Shown in pieces: positions 42,301-50,632 of a DNA stretch of 64,000 bases. The DNA comes from Nocardioides sp. W7. GTDB lineage: Bacteria > Actinomycetota > Actinomycetes > Propionibacteriales > Nocardioidaceae. Numbering within the stretch: position 1 is the first letter of the stretch; every line of letters starts with the position of its first letter. Below the pieces are notes generated by a model. That model saw nothing but the letters and a program-made list of their open reading frames with translations. It was not told where the DNA came from and ran no database searches. The DNA lies in NCBI RefSeq assembly GCF_022919075.1, contig NZ_CP095078.1:2790001-2854000 (forward strand), read 5' to 3'. Position numbers and translations under genes: made by a program.

Positions 42301-44075
42301 AGCTTCTCGACCTCGAGCCGGTGCTCGCGCATCACCACGGCGCGTTTCAGCTTGAGGCTCGGGGTGAGCTGGCCGCCCTCCTCGGTCCAGTCCTCGGGCA
42401 GGATCGTGAACTTGCGGATCGCCTCGGCCTTGGAGACCGCCTTGTTGGCGTCCTCGACCGCGAGCTCGACGGCCGCCCGCAGGTCGAGGTCGTCGACCAG
42501 GTCGGCGATCGAGCCGGACTTCTTGTTCGACTCCGCCCACAGGGGGAAGGACTCGGGGTCGATGGTGACCAGGGCCGCGATGAACGGCTGGCCGTCGCCG
42601 ACGACCAGGCACTGGCTGACCAGGGCGTGTGCCCGCAGCCGGTCCTCGAGCACGGCGGGGGCGACGTTCTTGCCTCCGGCCGTGACGATGATCTCCTTCT
42701 TGCGACCGGTGATCCGCACGAAGCCCTCGTCGTCGACCTCGCCGACGTCGCCGGTGTGGAACCAGCCGTCGCTCTCGAGCACCTCGGCGGTCGCCGTCTC
42801 GTTCTCCCAGTAGCCGGCGAAGACCTGGCCGCCGCGGAAGAGCAGCTCGCCGTCGTCGGCGACCCGCACCGAGGTGCCGGGGAGCGGCCGGCCGACGGTG
42901 CCCATCTTCTGCGCGTCCGGGAGGTTGGCGGTGAGCGCCGCCGTGGTCTCGGTGAGGCCGTAGCCCTCGAGCACGATCAGACCGATGCCGCGGTAGAAGT
43001 GGCCGAGCCGCTCGCCGAGCGGGGCCCCGCCGGAGATGGCGTACCTGCACTCGCCGCCGAGCGCGGTCCGCAGCTTGGCGTAGACCAGGCGCGAGAAGAG
43101 CGCGTGCTGGGCCCGCACCGCGAGCGAGGGCCGGCCCCGGTCGAGACCCCGGGAGTAGGCGATGGCGATCTCGGCGGCGCGCTCGAAGATCTTGCCCTTG
43201 CCGTCGGCCGTGGCCTTCTGCGAGGCGCTGTTGAAGACCTTCTCGAAGACCCGCGGCACCGCGAGGATGAACGTCGGCTTGAACTCCTGCAGATCGACCA
43301 GCAGGTTCTTGATGTCGGCGCTGTGGCCCAGTCGGGTGCGGGTCTTGACGCAGCCGATCTGGATGATCCGCGCGAAGACGTGGGCCAGGGGCAGGAAGAG
43401 CAGCGTGGAGGCGTCGTCGTCGAAGAGCATGTCGAGCTCGTCGACCGCGACCCCCAGCTCGAACATGAAGTTGCCGTGGGTGAGGACGCAGCCCTTGGGG
43501 CGCCCGGTGGTGCCGGAGGTGTAGATCAGCGTCGCCAGGTCGAGCGGGGTCGCCGTCGTACGACGCTTCTCGAGCTCCTCGTCGCTGATGTCCTCGCCGA
43601 GGCTGGACAGCACGTCGACGGCGTTGTCGGTGATCGACCAGACGTGGTTGAGCCGCTCCAGGTCACCGCGGGCCTCCGCGATCCGGGCGATGTGCCCCAC
43701 GTCCTCGGCGACCACCGCACGGGCGGCGGAGTCGCGCAGGATCCAGGCGACCTGCTCGGCCGAGGACGTCTCGTAGATCGGCACCGTCACGGCGCCCGCG
43801 AACCAGATCGCGTAGTCGAGCAGCGTCCACTCGTAGCGGGTCTTCGAGATCAGGGCGACCCGGTCGCCGGGCTCGATGCCGGCGGCGATCAGCCCCTTGG
43901 CCACGGCGCTGACGTCGGTCAGGAACTCGGCGCAGGTGACGTCCACCCACCCGGTCTCGGTGTGCCGGCTGAAGGCGACCGCGTCGGGGGCCTCCGAGGC
44001 GTTGGCCACCACGTCGTCGGTGAGGTTCCCGGTTGCCGGGACCTCGATGGTCAGGGGCGTGGAGAACTCCCGCAC
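42291..44075 (-). CDS. Long-chain fatty acyl-CoA synthetase (FadD15-like)
   Basis: The 594-residue AMP-forming ligase activates fatty acids with ATP and CoA. The P-loop equivalent reads LIYTSGTTGRPKG, the A5-type motif EGYGLTETTA, the adenylate contact GWFHTGDVG, and the catalytic lysine region SLKLKRAVV. The GTG at 44075 is chosen because AAGGAGG lies 4 nt upstream; in-frame codons before it encode a G/P/A-rich non-conserved stretch. Placement next to the SRPBCC and ArsA genes matches M. tuberculosis fadD15 (Rv2187) and Rv2185c-Rv2184c. Confidence 0.92.
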   Translation of the reverse strand: MREFSTPLTIEVPATGNLTDDVVANASEAPDAVAFSRHTETGWVDVTCAEFLTDVSAVAKGLIAAGIEPGDRVALISKTRYEWTLLDYAIWFAGAVTVPIYETSSAEQVAWILRDSAARAVVAEDVGHIARIAEARGDLERLNHVWSITDNAVDVLSSLGEDISDEELEKRRTTATPLDLATLIYTSGTTGRPKGCVLTHGNFMFELGVAVDELDMLFDDDASTLLFLPLAHVFARIIQIGCVKTRTRLGHSADIKNLLVDLQEFKPTFILAVPRVFEKVFNSASQKATADGKGKIFERAAEIAIAYSRGLDRGRPSLAVRAQHALFSRLVYAKLRTALGGECRYAISGGAPLGERLGHFYRGIGLIVLEGYGLTETTAALTANLPDAQKMGTVGRPLPGTSVRVADDGELLFRGGQVFAGYWENETATAEVLESDGWFHTGDVGEVDDEGFVRITGRKKEIIVTAGGKNVAPAVLEDRLRAHALVSQCLVVGDGQPFIAALVTIDPESFPLWAESNKKSGSIADLVDDLDLRAAVELAVEDANKAVSKAEAIRKFTILPEDWTEEGGQLTPSLKLKRAVVMREHRLEVEKLYS

Positions 44076-44165
44076 GCTTCCTCCTTGTCGCGCTCCGCCC
44101 GGCCCAAGACCGCCGGCTCCCGGCGCCGCCCGAGGGGCGCCACCCGGCAGGTTACCGCCGCGGGC

Positions 44166-44187
44166 CGTACCGCCGGTATCCGGTACG
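44166..44187. promoter_or_regulatory. Inverted repeat between divergent genes
   Basis: CGTACCG (44166-44172) and CGGTACG (44181-44187) form a perfect 7-bp dyad with an 8-bp spacer in the 176-bp gap between the acyl-CoA synthetase and SRPBCC genes. It is a possible operator for either gene; nothing else in this gap stands out. Confidence 0.35.
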
Positions 44188-44251
44188 CTCCGGACCGTCT
44201 GGTCCCACTTCTCACGCACTGACCCAGCGCACTGATCCCAGGGGGCATCCC

Positions 44252-44689
44252 ATGGCCGAACAGACCACGTCCTCCATCGTGATCGACGCCGCCCCCGCAG
44301 CCGTGATGGCGGTGATCGCGGACTTCGAGGCCTATCCCACCTGGGCCAAGGGGATGAAGACCGTCGAGGTCACCGTCCCGGGCGCGGACGGTCGGGCCGA
44401 GCAGGTCTTCTTCGCCCTCGACGTCTCGCCGATCAAGGACGAGTACACCCTCGCCTACACCTGGGACGGCGACCGCGAGGTCACCTGGACCCTGGTCGAG
44501 GGCAAGATGCTGCGCGCCCTCGACGGGGCCTACGTCCTGCGCGACCTCGGCAACGGCAGCACCGAGGTGACCTACCGGCTGGCCCTCGACGTGTCGATAC
44601 CGCTGATCGGCATGCTCAAGCGCAAGGGCGAGAAGATCCTCATCGATACCGCGCTCAAAGGGCTGAAGAAGCGCGTCGAGTCGGCGTAG
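44252..44689 (+). CDS. SRPBCC-family lipid/polyketide-binding-like protein
   Basis: The 145-residue START/SRPBCC-fold protein starts MAEQTTSSIVIDAAPAAVMAVI and has YPTWAKGMKTVEV and a long C-terminal helix (LIDTALKGLKKRVESA), the polyketide cyclase/dehydrase family pattern. A hydrophobic ligand is likely but unknown. The ATG has AGGGGG upstream. It leads a run with the ArsA-like ATPase (4 nt after) and is divergent from an acyl-CoA synthetase, which hints at a lipid-related role (inference). Confidence 0.85.
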   Translation: MAEQTTSSIVIDAAPAAVMAVIADFEAYPTWAKGMKTVEVTVPGADGRAEQVFFALDVSPIKDEYTLAYTWDGDREVTWTLVEGKMLRALDGAYVLRDLGNGSTEVTYRLALDVSIPLIGMLKRKGEKILIDTALKGLKKRVESA

Positions 44690-44693
44690 CCGA

Positions 44694-45884
44694 GTGCGCA
44701 TCCTTCTGTTCACCGGCAAGGGCGGGGTCGGCAAGTCGACGGTCGCCGCGGGGACGGCCGCGCTGTCGGCGGCGGGCGGCCACCGGACCCTGGTGCTCTC
44801 CACCGACGCGGCCCACTCGCTCGCCGACGCGTACGGCGTCGCCGTCGGGGCCGAGCCGACCGAGGTCGCCGAGCGGCTCTTCGTGCAACAGGTCGACGCG
44901 CAGCTGCGGTTCCAGCAGTCCTGGGCGGAGATCCAGGGCTACCTGCTCTCGGTGCTCGACGTCGCCGGCGTCGACCCGGTGGCCGCGGAGGAGCTGACGG
45001 TCATCCCGGGCGCCGAGGAGGTGCTGGCCCTGCTCGAGCTGCGGCTGCACGCCCGCTCGGGGGCCTGGGACGTGATCGTGGTCGACTGCGCCCCGACCGC
45101 GGAGACGCTGCGACTGCTCGCGCTGCCCGAGGCGCTGGGCTGGTACATGCAGCGGGTCTTTCCCGCCGAGCGCCGGATCGTCAAGGCGCTCCGGCCCGTG
45201 CTGAACCGCGCGGCCGGCGTCCCGATGCCCGGTGACCGGGTCTTCGACGCCGTCGAGCGGCTGCACGCCGAGCTGGACGAGGTGCGTCAGCTGCTGTCGG
45301 GTCCGGAGGCGAGCGTGCGGCTGGTGCTCACCCCCGAGTCGATCGTGCTCGCCGAGGCCCGCCGCTCCTACACGACGCTGTCGCTGTACGGCTACCGCGT
45401 CGACGGCGTCGTCGCCAACCGGGTCTTCCCGGCCGAGGACGCCGACGACTGGCGTGCCGGCTGGGTGCTGGCCCAGGACGACGTGCTCGTGCAGGTGGAG
45501 CAGTCCTTCGACGGGCTGCCGATCTGGCGCTCGGTCTACCGGCCCCGGGAGCCGGTCGGGGTCGCGGCGCTGACCGACCTCGCCCGCGAGGTGTACGGCG
45601 ACTCCGACCCGCTGGCCCCGCCCGCGGGTGACGGGCCGTTCCGGATCCGCCGTACCTCCTCGGGAGCGGTGCTGCACCTCGCGCTGCCCCACGTCACCCG
45701 CGCCGACGTGGACCTCGCCCGCAACGGCGACGACCTGGTCGTGACCGTGGGGTCGTATCGTCGCGTCCTCACCCTGCCGTCGAGTCTCGCCCGGCTCCAG
45801 GTCGCCGGCGCGCGGGTCGAGGCGGGTGAGCTGCAGGTGAGGTTCCGTGAGGTGGCCGCGGCCCCGGAGAAGGAGCGCGCGTGA
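44694..45884 (+). CDS. ArsA/Get3-like ATPase
   Basis: The 396-residue P-loop ATPase has a deviant Walker A GKGGVGKST (8-16), switch I LSTDAAHSLADAYG and switch II VVDCAPTAETLRL, as in ArsA/Get3. It has a single nucleotide-binding half and an added C-terminal beta-sandwich (about 310-390) like the ArsA HSP20-like domain. No metal-binding cysteine trio is seen, so arsenite transport is unlikely; a role in membrane-protein or lipid handling is possible. It is coupled to the SRPBCC gene upstream and overlaps the next gene by GTGA. Confidence 0.85.
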   Translation: MRILLFTGKGGVGKSTVAAGTAALSAAGGHRTLVLSTDAAHSLADAYGVAVGAEPTEVAERLFVQQVDAQLRFQQSWAEIQGYLLSVLDVAGVDPVAAEELTVIPGAEEVLALLELRLHARSGAWDVIVVDCAPTAETLRLLALPEALGWYMQRVFPAERRIVKALRPVLNRAAGVPMPGDRVFDAVERLHAELDEVRQLLSGPEASVRLVLTPESIVLAEARRSYTTLSLYGYRVDGVVANRVFPAEDADDWRAGWVLAQDDVLVQVEQSFDGLPIWRSVYRPREPVGVAALTDLAREVYGDSDPLAPPAGDGPFRIRRTSSGAVLHLALPHVTRADVDLARNGDDLVVTVGSYRRVLTLPSSLARLQVAGARVEAGELQVRFREVAAAPEKERA

Positions 45885-46288
45885 GCGAGGACGAGCAGGG
45901 CAGCGGCGTCGGCAGCGTCGGTGAGGAGGCCGCCAAGCTGTTCGGCGCGTTCGCCGACCTCGCCCGGGACCAGGGCTCGGACCTGGGCAGCGGCCTGGCC
46001 GGGCTGGCGTCGTACGCCGCGGGTGCGCTGCGCGACGTCGACGCGCACGTCGCGACCGGCGACGCCGCGTGCACGTACTGCCCGGTCTGTCGCACCGTGC
46101 ACCTGGTCCGGCAGACGAGCCCCGAGGTCCGCGCCCACCTGATGTCGGCGGCGGCATCGCTCGCGCAGGCGGCGGCCGGGCTGCTCGCGACGGCCGTCTC
46201 GCCGGAGCACCGCGCCGGGGCCGGCGGAGTCGAGCGGATCGATCTCGACGAAGATGTCCCCGACGACGGATGGGTGGAGGACGAATGA
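45881..46288 (+). CDS. Small actinobacterial protein with CxxC motif
   Basis: The 135-residue protein has an acidic N-terminus, a helical middle (EEAAKLFGAFADLARDQ), a CTYCPVCRTVH zinc-knuckle-like motif near residues 64-74, an alanine-rich helix and an acidic tail (DLDEDVPDDGWVEDE). It belongs to an uncharacterised actinobacterial family seen between ArsA-like and glucokinase genes. It overlaps both neighbours (GTGA before, ATGA after), so it must be cotranslated with them. Confidence 0.75.
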   Translation: MSEDEQGSGVGSVGEEAAKLFGAFADLARDQGSDLGSGLAGLASYAAGALRDVDAHVATGDAACTYCPVCRTVHLVRQTSPEVRAHLMSAAASLAQAAAGLLATAVSPEHRAGAGGVERIDLDEDVPDDGWVEDE

Positions 46289-47226
46289 CCCTGGCGTGTG
46301 GGGTGGACGTGGGCGGCACGAAGATCGCCGGCGGCGTCATCGACGAGGACGGCAGCATCGTCGAGGAGCTGCGGGTGGTCTCGCCGGCGACCAGCGCCGA
46401 CGCCATCGAGGACGCCATCGCCGGTCTCGTCACCGAGCTGAGCTCGCGACACGAGATCTCCGCGGTCGGCGTGGGCGCCGCGGGCTACATCGACAAGGCG
46501 CGGGCGATCGTGATGTTCGCCCCCAACATCGCCTGGCGCAACGTCGACCTGAAGACCGAGCTCGAGAAGCGCGTCGACCTGCCGGTCGTGATCGAGAACG
46601 ACGCGAACGCCGCCGCCTGGGGTGAGTTCCGCTACGGCGCCGGCCACGACGTCGACGACCTGCTGCTCGTGACCGTCGGCACCGGGGTCGGTGGTGGGGT
46701 CGTGCTCGACGGCGAGCTCTACCGCGGCGCCTTCGGCGTCGGCGCGGAGATCGGCCACATGCGCGTCGTCCCCGGCGGCGCCCTGTGCGGCTGCGGGAAC
46801 CACGGCTGCTTCGAGCAGTACGCCAGCGGCAGCGCCCTGGTCCGGGAGGCCCGGGTCTCCGCGCGGGGCGGCTCGCTGCTCGCGCGGCACGTGCTCGACC
46901 TGGCCGGCGGGGATGCCGACAAGATCACCGGCCCGCTGATCACCGAGGCCGCCCGCGCGGGCGACCCGTTCGCGGTCGAGCAGCTGGCCGACCTCGGCAA
47001 GTGGCTCGGCGAGGGCATCGCCTCGCTCACCGCGATCCTCGACCCCGCGGTCGTCGTCATCGGCGGCGGCGTCAGCGAGGCGGGGGAGCTGCTGCTCGGC
47101 CCCACCCGGGCCGCGTTCGCAGCCCAGCTCACCGGCCGCGGGCACCGCCCGTCGCTGGAGATCCGCAAGGCCCGACTGGGCAACCGGGCGGGGCTGATCG
47201 GCGCCGCCGACCTCGCCCGGCGATAG
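46285..47226 (+). CDS. ROK-family glucokinase
   Basis: The 313-residue sugar kinase has the ATP-binding GVDVGGTKIAGG, the sugar-binding VVIENDANAAAWGE and EIGHMRV motifs, and the ROK zinc motif CGCGNHGCFEQ. Actinobacterial glucokinases of this type phosphorylate glucose and mediate carbon catabolite control. It ends the tightly overlapping ArsA-like/CxxC/kinase run. A second ROK gene follows 163 nt downstream, with an inverted repeat between. Confidence 0.9.
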   Translation: MTLACGVDVGGTKIAGGVIDEDGSIVEELRVVSPATSADAIEDAIAGLVTELSSRHEISAVGVGAAGYIDKARAIVMFAPNIAWRNVDLKTELEKRVDLPVVIENDANAAAWGEFRYGAGHDVDDLLLVTVGTGVGGGVVLDGELYRGAFGVGAEIGHMRVVPGGALCGCGNHGCFEQYASGSALVREARVSARGGSLLARHVLDLAGGDADKITGPLITEAARAGDPFAVEQLADLGKWLGEGIASLTAILDPAVVVIGGGVSEAGELLLGPTRAAFAAQLTGRGHRPSLEIRKARLGNRAGLIGAADLARR

Positions 47227-47395
47227 GCCATGTCTATGAAGTCGGCGCCTGCTCCGCGGATCCCCGCATCCGACCTGGCCGCGTTGTCGTCGACTCGGAG
47301 GGACTCCGTCCCACCTTCGCTCCTCCGCCTTGCCAGCTCGGCGCGGGAACCCGCTCGCGACGGCGCCGACTCCAAGGACCTGGCCTGACATGGCC
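47226..47395. repeat. Long-range inverted repeat between two ROK kinase genes
   Basis: Left parts GGCCATGTC (47226-47234) and AGTCGGCGCC (47240-47249) recur inverted at 47387-47395 and, minus the terminal base, 47362-47371. The right copy has ten extra bases between its two blocks. The region spans the entire gap and includes the start codon of the second kinase gene. It could be a leader structure or a remnant element. Confidence 0.4.
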
Positions 47396-48409
47396 CTCTT
47401 CATCGGCGTCGACGTCGGCGGCACCAAGGTGCTGGCCTCGGCCGTCAGCGCGAGCGGCCGGGTGCTGCGCACCGCACGCCGGTCCACCCCGGGCCGGCTG
47501 GTCGACCCGGTGGTCGTGGAGGACGCGCTGACCGAGGCGGTCCAGGAGGTCGCCGGTCGCCGGGCCATCGACGGGGTGGGCCTCGCCGCGGCCGGCTTCG
47601 TCGACGGCGCGGGCGAGCGGGTGATGTTCGCGCCGCACCTGCCCTGGCGCGGCGAGCAGGTGCGGGCCCGGCTGATGGAGCGCTGGGGCACCACCGTCGT
47701 CCTCGACAACGACGCCAACTGCGCGGCCCGGGCCGAGGTCGCCTTCGGCGCCGCCCGCGGGGCCACCGACGCGATCGTGGTCACCCTCGGCACCGGCATC
47801 GGCGGGGCGGTCGTGCTCAACGGCCGGGTGCACCGCGGCAGCAACGGGATGGCGGGGGAGTTCGGCCACATGCAGGTGGTCCCCGACGGACTGGTGTGCG
47901 AGTGCGGCGGCACCGGCTGCTGGGAGCAGTACTGCAGCGGCAACGCGCTCGCCCGGCACGCGCGCTCTCAGCTCGGCCGGGTCCCCACGCTGCTCGACGG
48001 GCTCTGCGGCGGCGACCCCGCCGACCTCGTCGGGCCGATGGTCACCCAGGCCGCCGACCAGGGCGACCAGGTGGCCCTCCAGGCGTTCGCGTCGGTCGGC
48101 GACTGGCTCGGCGTCGGCGTCGCCAACCTGGTCGCGGCCTTCGACCCCGACGTGGTCGTCGTCGCCGGCGGCGTCTCCGCCGCGGGCGAGCACCTGCTGG
48201 CGCCGGCCCGCTCCGCGCTGGCCCGCTCGCTCGTCGGCACCGGCCACCGGGTCGTCCCGCCGCTGCTGCGGGCGACCCTCGGCCCCGAGGCGGGCGTCGT
48301 CGGCGCCGCCGACAAGGCCCGCTCGGCTGTCCGCAGTGGCGGTCGGCGGGCGCGCGCGCTGCGTCGTACTCGGGTCGGTGCGCGGGCTGCGCGGCGGTCG
48401 GGGGAGTAA
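47390..48409 (+). CDS. ROK-family sugar kinase (second paralogue)
   Basis: The 339-residue kinase shows the same ROK motifs: GVDVGGTKVLAS, VVLDNDANCAARAE, GEFGHMQV and the zinc site CECGGTGCWEQ. It is a divergent paralogue of the preceding gene, with a C-terminal basic tail of about 25 residues (RSGGRRARALRRTR). It may be a glucokinase or act on another hexose. There is no convincing ribosome site before the ATG. A hairpin follows its stop. Confidence 0.88.
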   Translation: MALFIGVDVGGTKVLASAVSASGRVLRTARRSTPGRLVDPVVVEDALTEAVQEVAGRRAIDGVGLAAAGFVDGAGERVMFAPHLPWRGEQVRARLMERWGTTVVLDNDANCAARAEVAFGAARGATDAIVVTLGTGIGGAVVLNGRVHRGSNGMAGEFGHMQVVPDGLVCECGGTGCWEQYCSGNALARHARSQLGRVPTLLDGLCGGDPADLVGPMVTQAADQGDQVALQAFASVGDWLGVGVANLVAAFDPDVVVVAGGVSAAGEHLLAPARSALARSLVGTGHRVVPPLLRATLGPEAGVVGAADKARSAVRSGGRRARALRRTRVGARAARRSGE

Positions 48410-48419
48410 CGGCGGCGGA

Positions 48420-48447
48420 GAGTTTCACCGCCCAGGCGGAGAAACTC
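48420..48447 (+). terminator. Hairpin terminator after second ROK gene
   Basis: GAGTTTCACCGCC (48420-48432) pairs with GGCGGAGAAACTC (48435-48447) over 13 bp with one mismatch and a 2-nt centre. It begins 11 nt past the kinase stop. Downstream to 48571 are two CTCGACACC direct repeats and nothing else recognised. Confidence 0.6.
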
Positions 48448-48571
48448 ACGCCTACGTCGTGAAGCATCTCGACACCAGCACGAGTTTCTCGACACCGATG
48501 ATGCTGGGGAGACTCCTGAGACCGCCCAGCAGGAACCTGACGGCATCCGGCCGCCGACGACGGACCGGTCC

Positions 48572-49039
48572 CTAGATCTGGGCGCCGTCGTCCCACGGGT
48601 CGCGCGGGCCGCGGGGCATCTGCCACACCAGATAGAGGAAGCCGCCCACGAAGGCGGCGACCAGGCCGTAGGCCAGCAGCCGGGGCAGGCCGATGTTCGC
48701 GACCAGGCACACCAGGAGCACGGCAGGGGAGCCGAACACGCCGAGCCAGGCGGCGAGCCGGTCCCGGCTGGGTCGCGGCAGCGGGGGCGGCGGCGGGGGG
48801 ACGAAGCGGTCCTCGGGGTCGACCAGCGGCGCGGTGAACCACTCGGGCTCGTCGGCGAGGCCGTCGCCGCCCCCCGGACCCACCATCTCGGGGGCCAGGT
48901 CGGGCCCCAGCTCCGCCGGCAGGTCGGGCCCCAGGTCGGCCGCCAGGTCCGGCGTCGCCTCGGGGTCGAGGTCGGGTCGGGTCCCGTAGTTGTCGACGAT
49001 GGAGCGCCAGACTGCGTCCTCGTCATCGTCGCGCTGCAC
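48572..49039 (-). CDS. Small membrane protein with proline-rich linker
   Basis: The protein of about 155 residues has an acidic N-terminus (QRDDDEDAVWRSIVDNYG), a DL/GP-repeat stretch, a PPPPPPLP linker near 82-90, two transmembrane helices (about 100-118 and 120-140) and a short DPWDDGAQI end. The family is widespread in actinobacteria but uncharacterised to my knowledge. TACCCT lies 6 nt before the GTG at 49039, so I use that start rather than the adjacent GTG at 49042. Confidence 0.75.
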   Translation of the reverse strand: MQRDDDEDAVWRSIVDNYGTRPDLDPEATPDLAADLGPDLPAELGPDLAPEMVGPGGGDGLADEPEWFTAPLVDPEDRFVPPPPPPLPRPSRDRLAAWLGVFGSPAVLLVCLVANIGLPRLLAYGLVAAFVGGFLYLVWQMPRGPRDPWDDGAQI

Positions 49040-49071
49040 CACTCGAGGGTAGGCCGTCGGCCCCAGGCCTT

Positions 49072-49842
49072 CTAGAGCGCGGTCACCCGGGCCACGAAGT
49101 CGGCCGTGTCGGCGTAGATGCGCGGTGCGTCGTTGTCGAGCGTCGCGACGTGGTAGCTCTCCTCGAGGCGTACGACGGTGACGTCGCGCGAGGAGACCGA
49201 GCCGGTGATGAGCGGCTCGGACAGCTCGTCGACCACGTGGTCGACGGTGGAGCGGAAGTACAGCAGCGGAGCGGTGATCCTCGACAGCTCACCGGCGAGC
49301 GCCGGCCAGGCCCCGAACATCGAGGCGGCGGCCCGCAGCGGCACCCGCGGGTAGCCGTGCTCGGTCACGCCGTCCTTCTTGATGTCGTCGACGATGCCGG
49401 GCATCGAGGGGAGCACGTGCTTGAGCACGGGCAGCAGCTTGACGTCGAAGCGCTTGGTCGCGACCGCGGGGTTGACGACGACCACGCCCGAGACCCGGTC
49501 GGGATGCTCGGCGGCGACCCGCAGGCTCAACGCGCCGCCCATGGAGAGCCCGCCGACGACGACCGCGTCGTTGTCCAGGCAGAGCTTGTCGAAGACCCGG
49601 GTCAGCTCGCCGTACCAGTCGACCCAGCTCGTGCGGTTCATCTCCTGCCAGGTGGTGCCGTGCCCGGGCAGGCGCGGGACCTCGACGGCGTACCCCAGCG
49701 CGGCGAGATGCTCCCCCCACGGCTTGACCGAGGCGGGCTGGCCGGTGAAACCGTGGCAGATCAGCACGCCGACGCGCCGGCCGCCGGTGAGTTCGGGGCG
49801 CGCGGGGACCGAGAGTGGCGTCGCCAGCGGGTGCATCGTCAT
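49072..49842 (-). CDS. Alpha/beta-hydrolase carboxylesterase
   Basis: The 256-residue esterase/lipase has nucleophile S100 in GGLSMGG, acid D201 in RSTVDHVV and H231 in EESYHVATLD, with the oxyanion HGFTGQP (30-36). It matches bacterial Est30-like carboxylesterases of this length that hydrolyse short acyl esters or monoacylglycerols. The TACAGT box 6 nt before ATG 49842 predicts a leaderless mRNA. It is divergent from the PlsC-type acyltransferase, so an esterase and an acyltransferase share a promoter region. Confidence 0.88.
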   Translation of the reverse strand: MTMHPLATPLSVPARPELTGGRRVGVLICHGFTGQPASVKPWGEHLAALGYAVEVPRLPGHGTTWQEMNRTSWVDWYGELTRVFDKLCLDNDAVVVGGLSMGGALSLRVAAEHPDRVSGVVVVNPAVATKRFDVKLLPVLKHVLPSMPGIVDDIKKDGVTEHGYPRVPLRAAASMFGAWPALAGELSRITAPLLYFRSTVDHVVDELSEPLITGSVSSRDVTVVRLEESYHVATLDNDAPRIYADTADFVARVTAL

Positions 49843-49848
49843 GGGCTC

Positions 49849-49874
49849 ACTGTAGGTGTGCGAGGGTCTACAGT
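49849..49874. promoter_or_regulatory. Divergent TACAGT -10 boxes
   Basis: TACAGT on the minus strand (49854-49849) precedes the esterase ATG by 6 nt. An identical TACAGT on the plus strand (49869-49874) is 35 nt upstream of the acyltransferase GTG. Confidence 0.45.
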
Positions 49875-49909
49875 TCCGGTGTCTCGGTCGGTCGTGGGAA
49901 GGGTGTGCG

Positions 49910-50632
49910 GTGTTCTACTGGTTCCTGAAGTGGATCGCGCTGGGGCCGGCGCTCCGCGTCGTGTTCCGCCCCCAGGTGATCGGGGCCGACAACGTCCCGC
50001 TGGAGGGCCCGGCGATCCTCGCCAGCAACCACCTCTCGTACGCCGACTGGCTGTTCATGCCGCTCACCCTGTCGCGGCGGGTGACGTTCGTGGCGAAGGC
50101 CGAGTACTTCACCACCCCCGGTATCAAGGGCTGGTTCCAGCGGCAGTTCTTCTCCGGTGCCGGCCAGGTGCCGATCGACCGCTCCGGTGCCTCGGCGGCC
50201 GAGGGTGCGCTGAGTGCCGCCAAGCGGATCCTCGACGAGGGGGACCTGTTCGGCATCTACCCCGAGGGCACCCGCTCCCACGACGGGAAGCTGTACCGCG
50301 GCAAGACGGGCGTCGCCCGGCTGGCGCTCGAGACCGGCGTGCCCGTGATCCCGGTGGCCGTCGTCGGCACCGACGTGGTCGCGCCGCCGGGCAAGAAGTT
50401 CGGGCGGCTGGTGCGGCCGGTGGTGCGCTTCGGCAAGCCGCTGGACTTCTCCCGCTACGAGGGCATGGAGAACGACCGGTTCATCCTGCGTTCGATCACC
50501 GACGAGATCATGTACGAGATCATGCGGCTCTCCGACCAGGAGTACGTCGACAAGTACGCCTCCCGCGCCAAGGAGGAGTCGAAGAAGGCCGAGCAGGCGG
50601 CCGCGGCGGACGAGCAGAAGAAGGCGTCCTGA
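49910..50632 (+). CDS. 1-acyl-sn-glycerol-3-phosphate acyltransferase (PlsC family)
   Basis: The 240-residue membrane-associated acyltransferase has the catalytic HX4D in NHLSYADWLF, the phosphate-binding FGIYPEGTRS and the VPVIPVAVVG block. It would add the second acyl chain to lysophosphatidate in phospholipid synthesis. The C-terminal 35 residues are K/E/A-rich and probably helical. GTG 49910 follows GGAAGG by a short spacer. Its stop overlaps the first codon of the sensor kinase gene, and the order matches M. tuberculosis Rv2182c. Confidence 0.9.
   Translation: MFYWFLKWIALGPALRVVFRPQVIGADNVPLEGPAILASNHLSYADWLFMPLTLSRRVTFVAKAEYFTTPGIKGWFQRQFFSGAGQVPIDRSGASAAEGALSAAKRILDEGDLFGIYPEGTRSHDGKLYRGKTGVARLALETGVPVIPVAVVGTDVVAPPGKKFGRLVRPVVRFGKPLDFSRYEGMENDRFILRSITDEIMYEIMRLSDQEYVDKYASRAKEESKKAEQAAAADEQKKAS

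Noticed and set aside
40935..44222. A plus-strand open frame of about 1,095 codons across the M48 and acyl-CoA synthetase genes
   Set aside because: It runs antisense or out of frame to two clear enzymes, and its translation is R/G/P/A-rich without domains. It is an artefact of high third-position GC.
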